Of a stretch of DNA of 64,000 nt, positions 1 through 11,854 are shown one piece after another. Origin of the DNA: Pascua guehoae (lineage: Eukaryota > Basidiomycota > Tremellomycetes > Trichosporonales > Trichosporonaceae); assembly GCA_001600415.1 (NCBI GenBank), contig BCJX01000014.1, positions 529,779-593,778 on the forward strand, in the 5' to 3' direction. The first letter of the stretch is position 1; every line of letters begins with the position of its first letter. Position numbers and translations under genes: made by a program. The notes below the pieces were generated by a model, which was given only the letters and a program-made list of their open reading frames with translations, was not told where the DNA came from and did no database searches.

Positions 1-1742
1 GGAGAAGGATACGGTCGTCTTGGCGCTGCAATCTGGCGTGTCATGCTCGAGGAGCTCCCGCCAAAGTGAGATCTTCCATCTGAGCTACTAGAACGAGGAG
101 AATCATGGGCTAATGCAATCTTGTCAGCCCATACGTGTCCGACGAATCGCGCTACACTCATATTGACAAGATTCTCGACCGCGCAGGCCCTTCAACAGAT
201 CCAGACTACGACGCAGAACTGGTGCGCTTCTAACTCTCTGACAATGCTGACGTCCAAGGCCAAAAAGATGCTTCGTCATGACGCCAAGGTGCTGGTCATT
301 GGTGCCGGTGGACTGGGCTGCGAGATCCTTCAGAACCTCGCCCTCAGTATGTGCTTGGTTCGTTACGCTCGCTAACAGTCAGCGGGTTTCAGCGACATCC
401 ATGTCATCGACATGGACACTATTGACGTGTCCAACCTGAACCGCCAGTTCTTGTTCCGGTAAGTTGACTCTTTTGGTACGACACTAACGATGCAAGCGAA
501 GCAGACGTCGGCAAGTCTAAAGCACGGGTGGCGGCCGCCTTTATCATGAAGCGCGTACCTGGTGTCAAGGTTACTGCGTGAGTGCGACGTATCGTTGACC
601 TCCTAACAAATTAGCCACCACAGCAAGATCCAGGACCACCCAATTTCGTTTTACATGCAGTTTGACATTGTCATCGCGGGCCTTGACTCGATCTCTGCGC
701 GCCGCTGGATCAATGCCACGCTTGTGTCCATGGTCGACGAGGAGAACCCCAAGAGCCTCAAGCCTCTCATCGATGGTGGCACCGAAGGTGAGAAGGTTCT
801 ACAAACAACAAGAGGTGCTAACAAATGACAGGTTTCAAGGGGCAGGCTCGTGTGATCCTCCCGACCATTACGTCATGCTATGAGTGCTCGGTGAGGGCTT
901 TGACATGAGTTTGGGCTGACTCCAGATCGACATGCTCACCCCTCCTACCGCATTCCCTATCTGCACCATCGCCAACACCCCGCGTTTGCCCGAGCATTGC
1001 ATTGAGTGGGCGAGTGTCCTCGAGTGGCCTCGCATGTTCAAGGGTGGGTACCTCTACGGTCGTGTACAGATCTCACCCATCAGACAAGAAACTTGACACG
1101 GATGACCCGGAGCACATCGACTGGCTCTTTGAAAAGGCGTCGACTCGCGCGGCCGAGTTTAACATTGAGGGCGTGACCTGGCAACTCACACAGGGTGTCG
1201 TCAAGAACATTATCCCTGCGATTGCCAGCACGAACGCCATCATTTCGGCTTCTTGCTGCAACGAGGCACTCAAGATCGCAACGAGCAGTGCTCCGTTCCT
1301 CAACAACTACATGATGGTGTGTCTGCTTGGCTCGGATCTTCCCAGGCTTACACAACAGTATGTGGGCAACGACTCGGTCTACACGTTCACGTTTGAACAT
1401 GAAAAACGTCCCGAGTGCCCCGTGTGCGGTGGCGAGTCGCTTTCTGCCCAGGTTGGCCGTGACTGGACGCTTGAGAAACTCGTCGAGTGGCTTGAGCTGC
1501 GTCAAGATCTGTGAGTTTGCTGTCGGGCAAGTCGAGGCTGACTGAGAAGGCAGATCAAGCGCCCCTCGCTCGCGTACTCTTCTGGCGCACCGCTCTTCTT
1601 CCAGGCGCCACCACAGCTCTACGAGACAACCAAGGGTAACTTGGAGAAGCTGGTGGTTGACCTTGTACCCGAGGGCGAGGAGCTGGTGGTGACCGATCCT
1701 GGGCTGCCGTTCAACCTCACTGTGGCTGTGTCATTCACGTAG
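1..1742 (+). CDS. UBA3: NEDD8-activating enzyme E1 catalytic subunit (UBA3)
   Basis: Adenylates NEDD8/Rub1 and passes it through a thioester to the E2 Ubc12, as a heterodimer with Ula1/APP-BP1, feeding cullin neddylation. Exons read: up to 65, 128-221, 259-346, 383-458, 497-577, 615-787, 832-890, 926-1043, 1084-1316, 1359-1510 and 1550-1742. Counting from the ATG at 43 this gives 429 aa, close to human and fission yeast UBA3. Visible are the nucleotide-binding GAGGLG at residues 54-59, the stretch DMDTIDVSNLNRQFLFR, the catalytic Cys211 in FPICTIA, and paired zinc cysteines 194/197 and 335/338. The C-terminal E2-binding domain follows from about residue 350. The frame is open to the window edge, so the true start could lie upstream of 43. 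All introns are 34-65 bp. Identity is very likely; only the 5' end is uncertain. Confidence 0.93.
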
Positions 1743-2608
1743 TGAGCCATTCTTGCAGTGTGATGGGTAGAGTTCCACTGCATCCTATTCTTCTCCCACC
1801 TGGTATCGGGTGTTGAGATCTGGTTGTGAGCATTGTTTGTGTACAAGAGGGGATGGCGCCATATGCATGATGTGTAGCCTCTGGTGGATGTAATACTGAC
1901 GCTGTCGAGTTTTGACAGCGACAGATGCCAAGAAGCCAAGGCTGGCGGACAGGGGAGGCTCGAACCTGGTCCCTTTTTGTTGACTGGGACGAGTTGTGAA
2001 GACGTAATGCATGGACACTTCCGGGGCACGGGATTTTTGGGAGCATTCGTTGTTCAGTTCTGTAGACCCTGAATGCTTGGCTGTGATACTGGCTGGATTG
2101 GCCACCCAACCACGTGCACCCACCCACCGCAGACTGGCTGCTGCATTGCTGCATTGCTGATGGTGCTACTGTACATGTGCTGCACTGCCATGGCGACTGC
2201 GGGCAGAGCCTGCGCAACCCCCCGCCCCCGGGCCCTTGTTCCTTTCGGCCGCTGCCCCAGCCCCCCCCTCCCCCCCCGCCGAGGTCGCCGCACTCGGCCT
2301 AGTGGCCATTTTGATGCCATGGCCCATTTCTCCTGACGCACAAACGCATCCTTGCACTCCACCTGCCACCTCTAACCACCCTCAAACATCTTTCTTTCGT
2401 CTACTCTACTACACTACATCACCACATCTTTGCGTCACCCATCATATCATCACACCCGACCCCCATCCCCCGTCGCTGTCACCCTCGTGCACCCCTTGTT
2501 CTCTACCCACTCGCCGCCGCGGCATCGGCCGCACTAGACCACCCCCACCGTCGCTCTCCCCCACTCGAGTCTGTCTCGCTCTCCCCCCCTCCTGGGACCG
2601 CGTACGCC
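1743..2608. other. Intergenic, UBA3 to membrane-protein gene
   Basis: About 870 bp with no supported gene. From about 2370 to 2600 the plus strand is strongly pyrimidine-rich, typical of a fungal core promoter and 5' leader in front of the ATG at 2609. A G/C-only stretch lies near 2210-2290. Confidence 0.5.
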
Positions 2609-4177
2609 ATGAGCACATCACCTGGCGCCGTTTTTTCCGTGTCGACCAACTCCCCCGGCCCAGCAGGAACAGTCGCGGGCAACGCCACTGCGTCATCATC
2701 ATATACACTCCTCTTCCCCAGCCCGACCAACACGCGCAACCGCGACGATGGATTAGGAAGTAGACCAGACGTCTACTATCTGGTGGTACGTCTGCACCCC
2801 GCTTGCCGATCATGATCGGCGGGGTCTCCCCCTTATCATCTGCATTCCCCTAGCACTACAACACCTGCTCCAACCCCCTGCCGTTGCTCACACCACCCAG
2901 CTGCTCGGCGTGCTCGTCGCGCTCGTCTCCATCGCGGGCGTCCTCTGGCTCCGCCGCTACCGCATGCGCCGACGGTACTGGACCTCGACGCAGCTCGCCA
3001 TTGCCCGCGGCGAACCCATCCCCACTAACTGGTGGGCGGTCCCCACCGGCGGCGAAGAGTACTGGGGCCACCACTCGTTTTCGCGCACACCCCCAGGACC
3101 CGCGGACCGGTGGGCCGCAGTCGGGCGGAAACGGGAGCGCAAGTGGGTCCGCATCCCGACCTTGTGGGACGCGGACCCGGGATACGCAAAGGTCGAAGAG
3201 GACGAGGATGAGCCGTGGTCTGCAGGACAGGTGAGTGGCGGGTACGGGCAAGGGGCGGTCTCGGGGGCAGTTTGTGTGGTGAACTCGAGCTTGGGCTTGG
3301 GAAGCGGAGATGGAATGCGGGCGTGGTTGTTGATGCTGGATCGGGAGTGACATCGGGAGTGACATCGGAAGCGAGATCTGGGGATGCGCCAAGTGTGCGT
3401 CGTTGTCACTGCTCTTGTTGCCATCGCTGTCATCGGCTGCACGATACAACAACAGACAGCAAGTCGCGTGGGAGCTCGTTTCTCCGCGCCGCCCAATACC
3501 TCATTTCAAGCAGCACTTTGGCTCGCAGCGCACACAGCTAACAGCAGCCGTTGATGCTCACCTCGCGCCTCCCGGGCGTCCCAATCGAACGACCAACCAT
3601 CCCCCGGCCTCCCTCTCCACCACCACAACTACGCACGTTTGGCCTGCGCGCCTTCCGCCGTGAGCAACCACCGACACCCGAACCCACACCAGTCGTCAAG
3701 GAGGTGCGCGAGGTGGACCGCAAGTTAGAGGAGAGCGAGCCTGTGCGCGTCGCCGTCCTCGTCCAGATGCCCGGATACCCGCCGCGCAATACCGACGACG
3801 ACGTGGACGGCGACGAGCTCGTGGGGTGGCAGCCCGGGATGGAGTTGGGCTTGTGGGAGGGCCACGTTGGGGCCGAGCACGAGTGGTGCGGCGCCGACGA
3901 CACCTTGTCCGAGTACGGGAACGACACGCTCGACACGTACGACACGTACGAGGAGTATGAAGGCTACCCGGCATACGAGGGACAAGGAGGAGAAACCTTC
4001 GCGCCGCCCCCGGGTGCCCCACCCCACCCCGCAACTCTCGACACTGCGCAGGCGTCGGCATATGGAGGGGCGCACGCGGTCGTTCCCGCACAACAGACCG
4101 AACGGCCGAACCCGCACACCGAGATACCCCAGCCGGCATGGGAAGAGCAGCGGCCCGAGGACCAGCGCCGCGTCTAG
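2609..4177 (+). CDS. Single-pass membrane protein, unknown function
   Basis: Exons 2609-2785, 2901-3230 and 3548-4177 join in phase 0 to give 378 aa. The N-terminus (about 59 aa) is rich in Ser, Thr, Gly and Pro and has no strong signal peptide. A hydrophobic helix around residues 60-75 (LLGVLVALVSIAGVLWL) is followed by a basic RRYRMRRRY stop-transfer, so the long C-terminal part should be cytosolic. The tail contains NWWAVP, a Pro-rich stretch and an acidic Asp/Glu/Tyr-rich end. The second intron (317 bp) is long for this genome, so the third exon start is less certain. The layout resembles the genes at 7272-9821 (-) and 49932-51469. Not recognised as a named family. Confidence 0.72.
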
Positions 4178-5407
4178 GGAGAGCACGCGGCCATCAAAGT
4201 AAAAAGAGATCGTGCCACCCATGCTGTTTGCCCGTTTGGAAGATTATTAGACTAGACCCCCCGCTGGGTCGCTACATTGTACGCATCACGCATTTGCCAT
4301 ACATTACCCATGTGCTCACATTGCCATACACTACGCATGTGCTCATGTTAAAAAAACACCCGAGCCAGGTACCCACTGAGTGCGTGACGCGCGGGGGAGC
4401 GCACGGATGGATGAGAATGGGGCAAGTGGCAAGTGGCGGACTGGGGCTCCTTCCATGACCCCGCAATCAACACAGTATAGGCAGGGCGCCGGGCGGGCAG
4501 TCCCACCGTCCCAACAGATTTGCCAGACTCGCCCCTGTGCGACTGTCCCCGCTGCCTGGCGGAGGCGTCGCTGGACAAAGTCTGCCCCGCGTTTCCCAGT
4601 GCTCATGTTCACACGCGCCAGTTGACCATACGCGTGACGGACCAGCGCACAGACGGTCGTGGCGCCGAACTGATACTCACGGACACTACCTGACAGTGTC
4701 GGACACCAGGCGTACACCTGGCCTTACAAACACATTCAGATTCTGACATGTCCATGACACCGGCTTGCTCTGTGCCCAAGTGGGATCACACGCCGCGGGG
4801 CCTGCCCGAGCGAGTGTGTGACAGGGCACGGACTGTCACCCCCTCCGTGCGACTGACGACACCTGACCTCACAGACAACTGGTGTGCTGGCATGATGACG
4901 TCGGGCTGTCGGCCCTCTCTTGTGCCCATGTTGCACACAGCCGTCCATCTGGGAGCTTTCTGAGGAGGCAACACAAAGAGTTGCTGGATACACGGATGAC
5001 TGGGATATGGCGGCGGGCATTGGCGGGCATTGGCGGGCATTGGCGGACACCACCGGGCACTGGCACACTTGACAGCGACATAGCACTGCAGCAGGCACTG
5101 TGCTGGTGCGCCGGGAAAGTTCGTCAGACTGCCACACCAAGCTCGGGCGCATGCATTGCGCGTTTGCATCACCGCACACGGGAACACACGGGAAATGCAG
5201 GATCCAACAATGAAATGCCCGTGGCCACTTGCTGGTCCATGCGATTTCGGAGGGTATGCGCAACTTTGCCTTCCCCGAACCCAGCGTCGGAGGCTCACGC
5301 GGACCGGTACGACCTCCTGGACATTGTGCGAATGCTTACTTGCTCAGACGACAGCCTGTGCCCCACTCTACTGTGTGGCCGTCATTTGTTTAGGGTCCAG
5401 GACGAGC

Positions 5408-5510
5408 TGTTTGGAGATTGCGCCAACATGGCACCATGCCCAACGCGGCCCGTCGGAGTTAATTAGGAGGCAAAGAGCACGGACATTGCTTAGTATCGGG
5501 TACGATGTTG
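5408..5510. repeat. Left copies of two inverted repeats
   Basis: Two adjoining blocks recur in reverse complement downstream. Block A (about 5408-5450, core caacatggcaccatg) matches about 6036-6090. Block B (about 5453-5510, core atcgggtacgat) matches about 6812-6865. Matches are imperfect but extend 45-60 bp each. They bracket the tRNA-Val/tRNA-Gly pair. Confidence 0.6.
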
Positions 5511-5578
5511 CAGAACACCAATATTCCCCCAACCTAGCCGTCCCCCCGTTGCCTCTTTCTCCTTTTCCTTCTCCTCCC

Positions 5579-5579
<1 letters not shown>

Positions 5580-5650
<71 letters not shown>
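5580..5650 (+). repeat. 71-base C homopolymer
   Basis: An uninterrupted run of 71 C, flanked by C/T-rich DNA, ends about 100 bp upstream of tRNA-Val. Its length in the genome is unreliable because such tracts are collapsed or expanded by sequencing. Confidence 0.9.
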
Positions 5651-5653
<3 letters not shown>

Positions 5654-5747
5654 CCCCCTCTCCATCTCCTCTCCCCACCACCTCCCCGCCCTGCTCACAC
5701 AAATTAGCACGCACCGACACCCTCCCCTCCCCCTTTCCTCACATCCA

Positions 5748-5836
5748 GGCGATTTAGCTCAGTTGGTTAGAGCGCATGCTTAACACGAGATACTCGTGCT
5801 CCGCATGAGGTCGGCAGTTCGACCCTGTCAAACGTC
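5748..5836 (+). tRNA. tRNA-Val (anticodon AAC), intron-containing
   Basis: Cloverleaf: acceptor GGCGATT/AAACGTC (one A-A mismatch), D arm GCTC/GAGC, anticodon stem CATGC/GCATG, anticodon AAC at 5782-5784, T arm GGCAG-TTCGACC-CTGTC, discriminator A at 5837. A 16-nt intron (5786-5801) follows position 37. The mature sequence is identical to the copy at 32873-32964 but the intron differs. Confidence 0.92.
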
Positions 5837-5885
5837 AGCGATGGGACTCTGTCCTTGGAGTTCCTTTTAGAGTCTATGAGTGGTC

Positions 5886-6001
5886 TTGGTTGCGACTCTG
5901 TTGGTTGCGACTCTGTTGGTTGCGACTCTGTTGGTTGCGACTCTGTTGGTTGCGACTCTGTTGGTTGCGACTCTGTTGGTTGCGACTCTGTTGGGTGCGA
6001 G
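5886..6001. repeat. 15-bp tandem repeat, about 7 copies
   Basis: Unit ttggttgcgactctg is repeated nearly perfectly about seven times immediately downstream of tRNA-Val, with a diverged last unit. No convincing gene uses it. Confidence 0.9.
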
Positions 6002-6035
6002 TCGTAGTTGGAAGTGTTAACGTGACCCTGTGCAT

Positions 6036-6090
6036 GGGGTCTCGTTGGACATGGTGCCATGTTGGGACGCACAGTCTCCAGATCACATCT
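6036..6090. repeat. Inverted copy of block A
   Basis: Reverse complement of the 5408-5450 block, sharing caacatggcaccatg and flanking similarity to gacgag and tggaga. It lies between tRNA-Val and tRNA-Gly. Confidence 0.55.
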
Positions 6091-6365
6091 CGTCTGGGGG
6101 CGGGAGGCCCTGGGACACGGAGGTGGGGGGAGGTTAGGAAGACGAGCAAGGGGAGGCGAGGAGGACGTAACGGGCCATGCTGCGGCATGGCAACAACTGC
6201 CCGCCATACAGTAGACACGTTTCTTTCCTGCATAGACACGTCGGTAGACTGCACATCGCACATGTGTCGGAAACCAGCCGCGCTCCAGGCCAAAAAGACA
6301 TCAGCCACCATGTCCACAACGCCAACGCCGAGCTACCCGTGCTTGCCCCCTTCCTTCTGACCCAG

Positions 6366-6535
6366 CTCGAGCTCATCATTGTTCACCTCGAGCTCATCAT
6401 TGTCCACCTCGAGCTCATCATTGTCCACCTCGAGCTCATCATTGTCCACCTCGAGCTCATTATTGTCCACCTCGAGCTCATCATTGTCCACCTCGAGCTC
6501 ATCATTGTCCACCTCGAGCTCATTGTCCGCCTCGA
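6366..6535. repeat. 21-bp tandem repeat, about 8 copies
   Basis: Unit ctcgagctcatcattgtccac occurs about eight times with few changes; the last complete unit is 18 bp. Because 21 is a multiple of three, all frames stay open through it, so the apparent ELEVDND peptide on the minus strand is not evidence of a gene. Confidence 0.9.
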
Positions 6536-6592
6536 GCCCATGCCCATCCCTGGGCCGCACCACGGCGTCGCCGATAGGATGAAGACAGGACG

Positions 6593-6662
6593 ACATCGTT
6601 GGTGAAACGGTATCATGCTACTTTGCCATAGTAGCGGCAGGAGTTCGACTCTCCTACGATGT
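6593..6662 (+). tRNA. tRNA-Gly (anticodon GCC)
   Basis: Acceptor ACATCGT/ACGATGT pairs perfectly. D arm GTGA/TCAT, anticodon arm CTACT-TTGCCAT-AGTAG with anticodon GCC, T arm AGGAG-TTCGACT-CTCCT, discriminator A at 6663. No intron. Identical to the gene at 25053-25122. A similar string, tttgacagtctctggcagtc, lies 25-60 bp downstream of both copies. Confidence 0.92.
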
Positions 6663-6663
6663 A

Positions 6664-7271
6664 GCTTCTTTTGCAGATGAACGACCTCGTTTTTGACAGT
6701 CTCTGGCAGTCGCTGACAGTCGCTGAGGAGGAAAGGGGATGTGAGGAGGAAGGGGATGCGAGGAGGAGGAGGAAGGGGAGGATAGGAGAAAGAGGCAGCC
6801 AGTCGGCATTGAGCGATATCGTACCCGATAGCTAAGCAATATCGATGCTCTTTTGTCTCATCATTAACTCCAACAGGCTGAGCAGTGGAGACGAGCAGGA
6901 AAGGAAAGTGGGACGAGGGGCAGGGGGGACGGGGAGGAGGGACGGGGAAAGATGCATGGCCTCCAGACTGACGCACGTCTGCATTCTTGGCGGCAACGCA
7001 CCAGCCATACTCTGGCAGACACGCGGCTCCACAAGCAGTGGTATCGTGTCAATCCAGCAACCCAAAGTTCATCCAACTACAGACATGACAAGTATGACCA
7101 CTATTTCTACCACGTATGACTTGCTGCTCACCAGCCAACCAACCAATCACCCCCCCCCCCCCCCACTTCTCTCTCCCTCTTTCGCCCTGGGCGCATCAAA
7201 TCGCGATGTTTTATTGTTTACTGTTCTGATACTTCTGATTTTCTCCCGGCACTCGACCAGCACGGGTGTGC
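6664..7271. other. Intergenic, tRNA-Gly to membrane-protein gene 3' end
   Basis: No gene seen. Contains the inverted copy of block B (about 6812-6865), a purine-rich stretch (about 6725-6790) and a C tract at 7150-7164. Confidence 0.5.
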
Positions 7272-9821
7272 CTACGAGTGGCGGCGTGTCTGGGGCGGCG
7301 GGGGCAGGGGTCCGTCGTCGTCGGGCGGCCATGTCGGGGGGCAGCTGGGCGGGGATCCCTGCATTTCCTCAAACCACTTTGTGTCGTATGTGGGTGCGCG
7401 GGGGTCTGGGCGACCTACTGGCGTGTCGCGAGTGTCGGCAATGTCGCGTTCGAGGAGGGCGGCGCGGGCCATGGTGGGGCTCGCGGACGGCGTGGCGGCG
7501 GGTGTGCCCTGGGGAGTGGGCTCGAGGACGAGTTGCCTGCGGAGGAGTTTGGCGGGGTGCGGCATGGGCATGTCTGTGGGCATGTTGCGCGTATTGTCCG
7601 TGTCCATGTTTGTGTTTGTGAATGTGGTTGGTGCCTGGGGCATGGGGGCGGGGTCGACTGTAACCGGGGGGTGTGCGGGAGTCGCAGAGTACATGTCCTT
7701 TGACCCGCGGCGCGCAGCGAGCCGGCCCGCCAGACCCAGCCGCGGCGGGCTGGGCTTGGGTGGACTCACTGGGCCCGTGGGGCCCGAGACCGTGCTGACC
7801 GTGCCCACGACAGTGGTATCGACCAGACGCCGGTCGCGGAGCTTGGGCAGCGACTGCTCGTGCCCGGGCTCGACCATGAGGGTCGACGCGTTGCCAAAGG
7901 CCGGCAGCTCGATGACCGAGTGTGTGCTGTTGTTCTTGGTCATGAACCTGGGTGTCAGCGAGTGCAAGGAGACATCGGGGAGCGGAAGAGTATGCCTGCC
8001 ACAGTCGTGGACTACTCTGTCGCCAGGCGAGCCAGGTGAAGCAACTTCAAGCATGGGGCCGACTACTCACAGACCAAGACTGGAACCCTTGGACGCATCT
8101 GCATGTCAGCCGCGTAACCCAGCACGTAGCACCCAGGCAAACAAGCCACTCACACGTAGGTGTCTCGGAGACAGTGCGTTCAGCGAGAGTAAAGTACGGC
8201 GTCGCGCCGCGAATGTTGGGGTTGCCCACCAGCGCCGCGGCGGCCTGGGATGCGTTCGTGTGTCGTACACTGGTGTTAGACGGTTCAGTGGTTCGAAAGT
8301 CGTGAACAGAGCAGGCCCAAAGGGGGGGGGGGGGGAGTAAGGGGGTTACGCACTGCTCCTGTTGGCGCCGCCTCATGAACCAGACTACAAAGCCGATAAC
8401 TGCCGCGCCAACGATACCGCCCACCTGCTGTTAGGCTTTGCACGTCTCGCGAGGAGTAACTCACGACACAGCCGGCAATCGTCGCGGGGGTGATTCCCGG
8501 TGTGCTTGTGGCGACGCTGACAGTGTCCGGTGAGGCTGCGGCGAAGACAGTGTGTGGCCTGGGGTTAGATGGAGTGCAGGGATACGCCACCTTGAGAGTG
8601 TCTCACCAGAGCGCAGAGTAAAAGGTAGTGGCTCCCAGTGCGATGGTCCCCGAGGCGTCGTCGACGGCCAGGGTGAGATTGTACGTCACTCGGGGGTCGA
8701 GCCACGCAAGGAAGTATGTCACGTCAACGCTCGGGCTGCTAGCTGTGTTGAAGGCTTGGCTGGCTGGCAACGCTGGCGAGGCTGGGGAGAGGGTCACGTT
8801 GTAGCTAGCGGCAGCATCGACTCCCGTGCCGTTGATCACGAGGAAAGACGTGTTGGCCGGGACGGCGAAGGAGAGCACCGCTCCGGGGTGACCGTGGAGG
8901 ACGGCGGACGAGTCGAGCGCCGGCGAGGTGTCGACGTCCCAATCTCCCTCGAGATCGTAAAAGGTGTTGGTGGCATTGGGCCGCACGAGGGGCTCGGTGC
9001 GCGTTGTCGCGGTTTCGAGGGAGGGACTGTAGGTCAGTACTTGGGGTGGTTTGTGTGCATGTGTTGCTGAGGGGGTAGGGGGGTATGCCTGGTGGTGCTT
9101 TTTGCCCCTCAGGTGCAGTCTCAAGACTGAGACTGCCGATCAGAAACAAGGCACGGGAACGGAGAAACATGAGATGGTATCCCTGTCTGGCAGATCTGGC
9201 AGCTTTCCCAATCTGCGACATCAAACGCCCAACGTACCTCTGACTTGTCATGCCAGTCGTGACCTCGACTCGATGCAGCGAAAGCTCGCCAGTCATAAGG
9301 ACGAGCTCGGCCGTGTGGTACCCCCACTCGACATCTGCTGCTGCCAAGACTTGGCTACCTGGCAGGGGGGTCATGCTGTTGCCATCGATGGCGAGATGGA
9401 CTGTCCCATTTGCGATGCCGTAGAACGTGATGGCAGAGCCGTAGAATTCGAGATTGACCCGGGCACCGGAGACTTTTGTGGACCATTCTCTGGCGCTAGT
9501 GTTGATACCCGGGCTGGGCAGTGTGTTCTGGTGCAGAGTGACTGCTGTACTAGTGTCGATTGATGCCGCCGTCCAGGCCTCGGCTGGCGAGTACTGCAGG
9601 ACAGCATCACAGGCCGACAGCGTCCAGTTGAAGGAGAGCAATGGAGATGGTAGGAGTGCGTCGACCGCAGGCGCCTCTGTGAACGGGGTGGCAGGCTCTT
9701 CTGTGTTGGTGGTAGCAGTGGTGTCGCTGGGGGAAGGGGATAGAGAGCGTGGAGAAGCGGCGCCGAGAGGGGAGGCGTAGGCCGCCAAGAGGAGGACCAG
9801 GCCGAATGGGACCAGCCGCAT
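7272..9821 (-). CDS. Secretory-pathway single-pass membrane protein, unknown function
   Basis: Seven exons: 9821-9238, 9026-8607, 8558-8465, 8424-8354, 8269-8154, 8098-8071 and 7947-7272, giving 662 aa. A signal peptide (MRLVPFGLVLLLAAYASPLG) leads a lumenal or extracellular region of about 335 residues with many N-glycosylation sequons (NWT, NTS, NGT, NAT, NTS, NVT, NLT). Its beta-rich pattern recalls galactose-binding-like folds, which is an inference. A transmembrane helix at about 358-383 ends in MRRRQQ, and a cytosolic Pro/Thr-rich tail of about 280 residues follows. The 28-nt exon 6 is needed to keep frame and has a good CTGAC branch site. The architecture is common in basidiomycete surface proteins with no assigned role. 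Confidence 0.8.
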
Positions 9822-11854
9822 GGCGATCGGTGACGAGAACGATGGAGAATGAGAGGTTGCAAAGTGGGAGTAGAGGATGCGATCGCGCAGATCTTCAAGA
9901 AGACCGCAGCACAAATCTATCCAGACCACAGAGTGCGAGCGATTCAACAAAATGCGCACCGGGGTGGACCACACGCGCGTACAGGCGGCGTTGTAGCGGC
10001 GAACTGGGACAAACGCAACATACCTAGCCGGGGAACCGTGGGGGGCGAGGGTCTGAGGGTTTCCTCAGACCCTCAGTGTGATCCGGGTGCAGGCTCATCG
10101 ACGTCGTCGACGACGCAAGACCATGAATGTGGGGCGGGACAAAAGCAGGATGCGCACAATCATGGCGACCGTGCTCAGGCCTAGCAAGCCGGGAATGTTG
10201 GGCATGGCCGGTGCCCTCTGTGTCTCGTCCATATGGTAGAAGCCGCATGCCGTCCCCTCGATCTATGTCGCGTGCCAATGCCCAGCTTACCGCCGCCACC
10301 CCCGCGCTAACCACTGCCAGTACCGCCCACAACCCAATCGCCGGGCAATGTGGGGTGCATGGATCGCTCGACGCCAGTAACGAAAACCTGGAGCGCCACG
10401 ACTGCTCCTGAAAATATTGGGGTTCCCACAAAACGATCGTAGCTCGCACCATATGCGACATGGAGATTGAGCCCAGTCGAAGAGGTGGTTGGCTCTCGAA
10501 AACGAGAAACCGAGAAAACGAGAAAACAATTAAACAATGGCCCACCGGTGGCGGCCGGCCCGTGCGTGTGGCGTTCTAGGACGTCGTGGCTTGGCATGGG
10601 CATGGGCTTGCACATTCCGGAATTGATGGCGGGGAGCGGCCGGCACCACCTTGTGTACTGGCTCGCAGTATGTGTAGCGCAGAAGAGTTGTGCAATCCAC
10701 ATTCTGGCTCTCAATTTGTGGATTCGGAGTGGTCCCAAGTGACAGAGGACCAGGCCACCTTCAACATTTGGTCAGTGCTGACTCACCCCCATCCCTCCCA
10801 ATAATTGCTCCATTCCACGGTCCGTGGCGGCACACCAGTGCCAGTGGCGGCGCCTACCGCCACGCGCCTCACACTCATCAGGAGAGGGCCAAGTTGAGGG
10901 GAGCCGAAAGATGGCAGCCATTTTGAGGGCCCACGCCACTGCCAAACCTCTAACGCGCCACGCATCTTCAAACACTGCACCAGGCAAACGGGCCCGCAAG
11001 GAAGAGAACACAAAGGGCAAGGGATGGATGCATGGCCGTGGGATACGCAGAATGAGCGACAGGGCCCCGCCAGCGCGCCAGCCCATAAAATGGCGGAGAG
11101 GGAGAGTTTGGTCGTTGGCTTCTAACGTAGTGTGCAAAGACCGCCTCCCAGAAGCAGAGGTGACATAAATAAGGGAGCGGCCAACGCCCCTCAACCAGGA
11201 CGTTGGCCAGCAATGAGCGGCACTCGCCGCTTTGGGTGGACAAACATTGCAACCTCCCAAATCGTCTAGGTAGTGGTCACTAACTCAACTCTTTCAAGTT
11301 TGCTCAACGTGAGCGAGAATGAACGTGTTTCTCTGAGAGCCTGGGCCCCAACCAGGTGTGCAGCTGGGTCGTGCCACTGTGCCTCGTGGCACGCCGCCCA
11401 TGTTCCGCCGCCCCCACAAAGTGCAGCGTTGTACGGTTGCTGGGCGGTCAATGCGCGTTGCTTGCTTCTGAGCTTCTGGAATAAATACTCGCACCAGCGC
11501 TTGCTTGCTTCTTCTTCTTCATTACCCACCCCATCCTCTTTCCCCTTCATACCCACTCCATCCTCTTTCCCGTTCGTTGTCGACGACCGCTCACAGGTTC
11601 GTTATTCGATCCTCTCTTCCCCGCCTCCCTGCGTAACTGTCCCTTATCCCAGATGCCTGCTGACATCCTCGCACAGAGCACCGACGTCGACTACGTCACC
11701 TGGCACCTACCCCAGAACACACGCACACACACCTACACACACACCTACACACACACCTACACACACACCTACACACACACACCTACACACACGCACACAG
11801 ACCACCAACACTCGCGTCGTTTCCTCCCCATTTGCACGAGCTCCGTCCCCGGCA
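9822..11854. other. Intergenic, no gene seen
   Basis: Two kilobases without a supported gene. It serves as the upstream region of the minus gene ending at 9821 and of the plus gene starting at 11855. Several A/T-rich TATA-like strings occur (ataaataagg at 11165, ataaatactc at 11481). A possible upstream ATG at 11653 opens a short frame into the CA-rich repeat but has no support as a coding exon. Confidence 0.45.
11719..11800. repeat. CA-rich microsatellite
   Basis: Near-perfect repeats of acacacacctac just upstream of the coiled-coil gene, probably in its 5' leader or an intron. Confidence 0.85.

Larger units (their letters stand above)
4178..5747. other. Intergenic, no gene seen
   Basis: No reading frame here has convincing codon use or splice structure. 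It holds short direct repeats of a gcgggcattg-type unit at 5011-5047, the left copies of two inverted repeats (5408-5510) and the C homopolymer at 5580-5650. Confidence 0.5.

Noticed and set aside
1895..1985. Possible minus-strand tRNA around ggctcgaacctgg
   Set aside because: T stem does not pair and no acceptor stem found.
5490..5720. Poly-Pro and poly-Gly frames through the C tract
   Set aside because: Homopolymer artefact.
6333..6596. Minus-strand ELEVDND repeat protein
   Set aside because: A 21-bp tandem repeat keeps every frame open; no splice sites, no non-repeat coding sequence around it.
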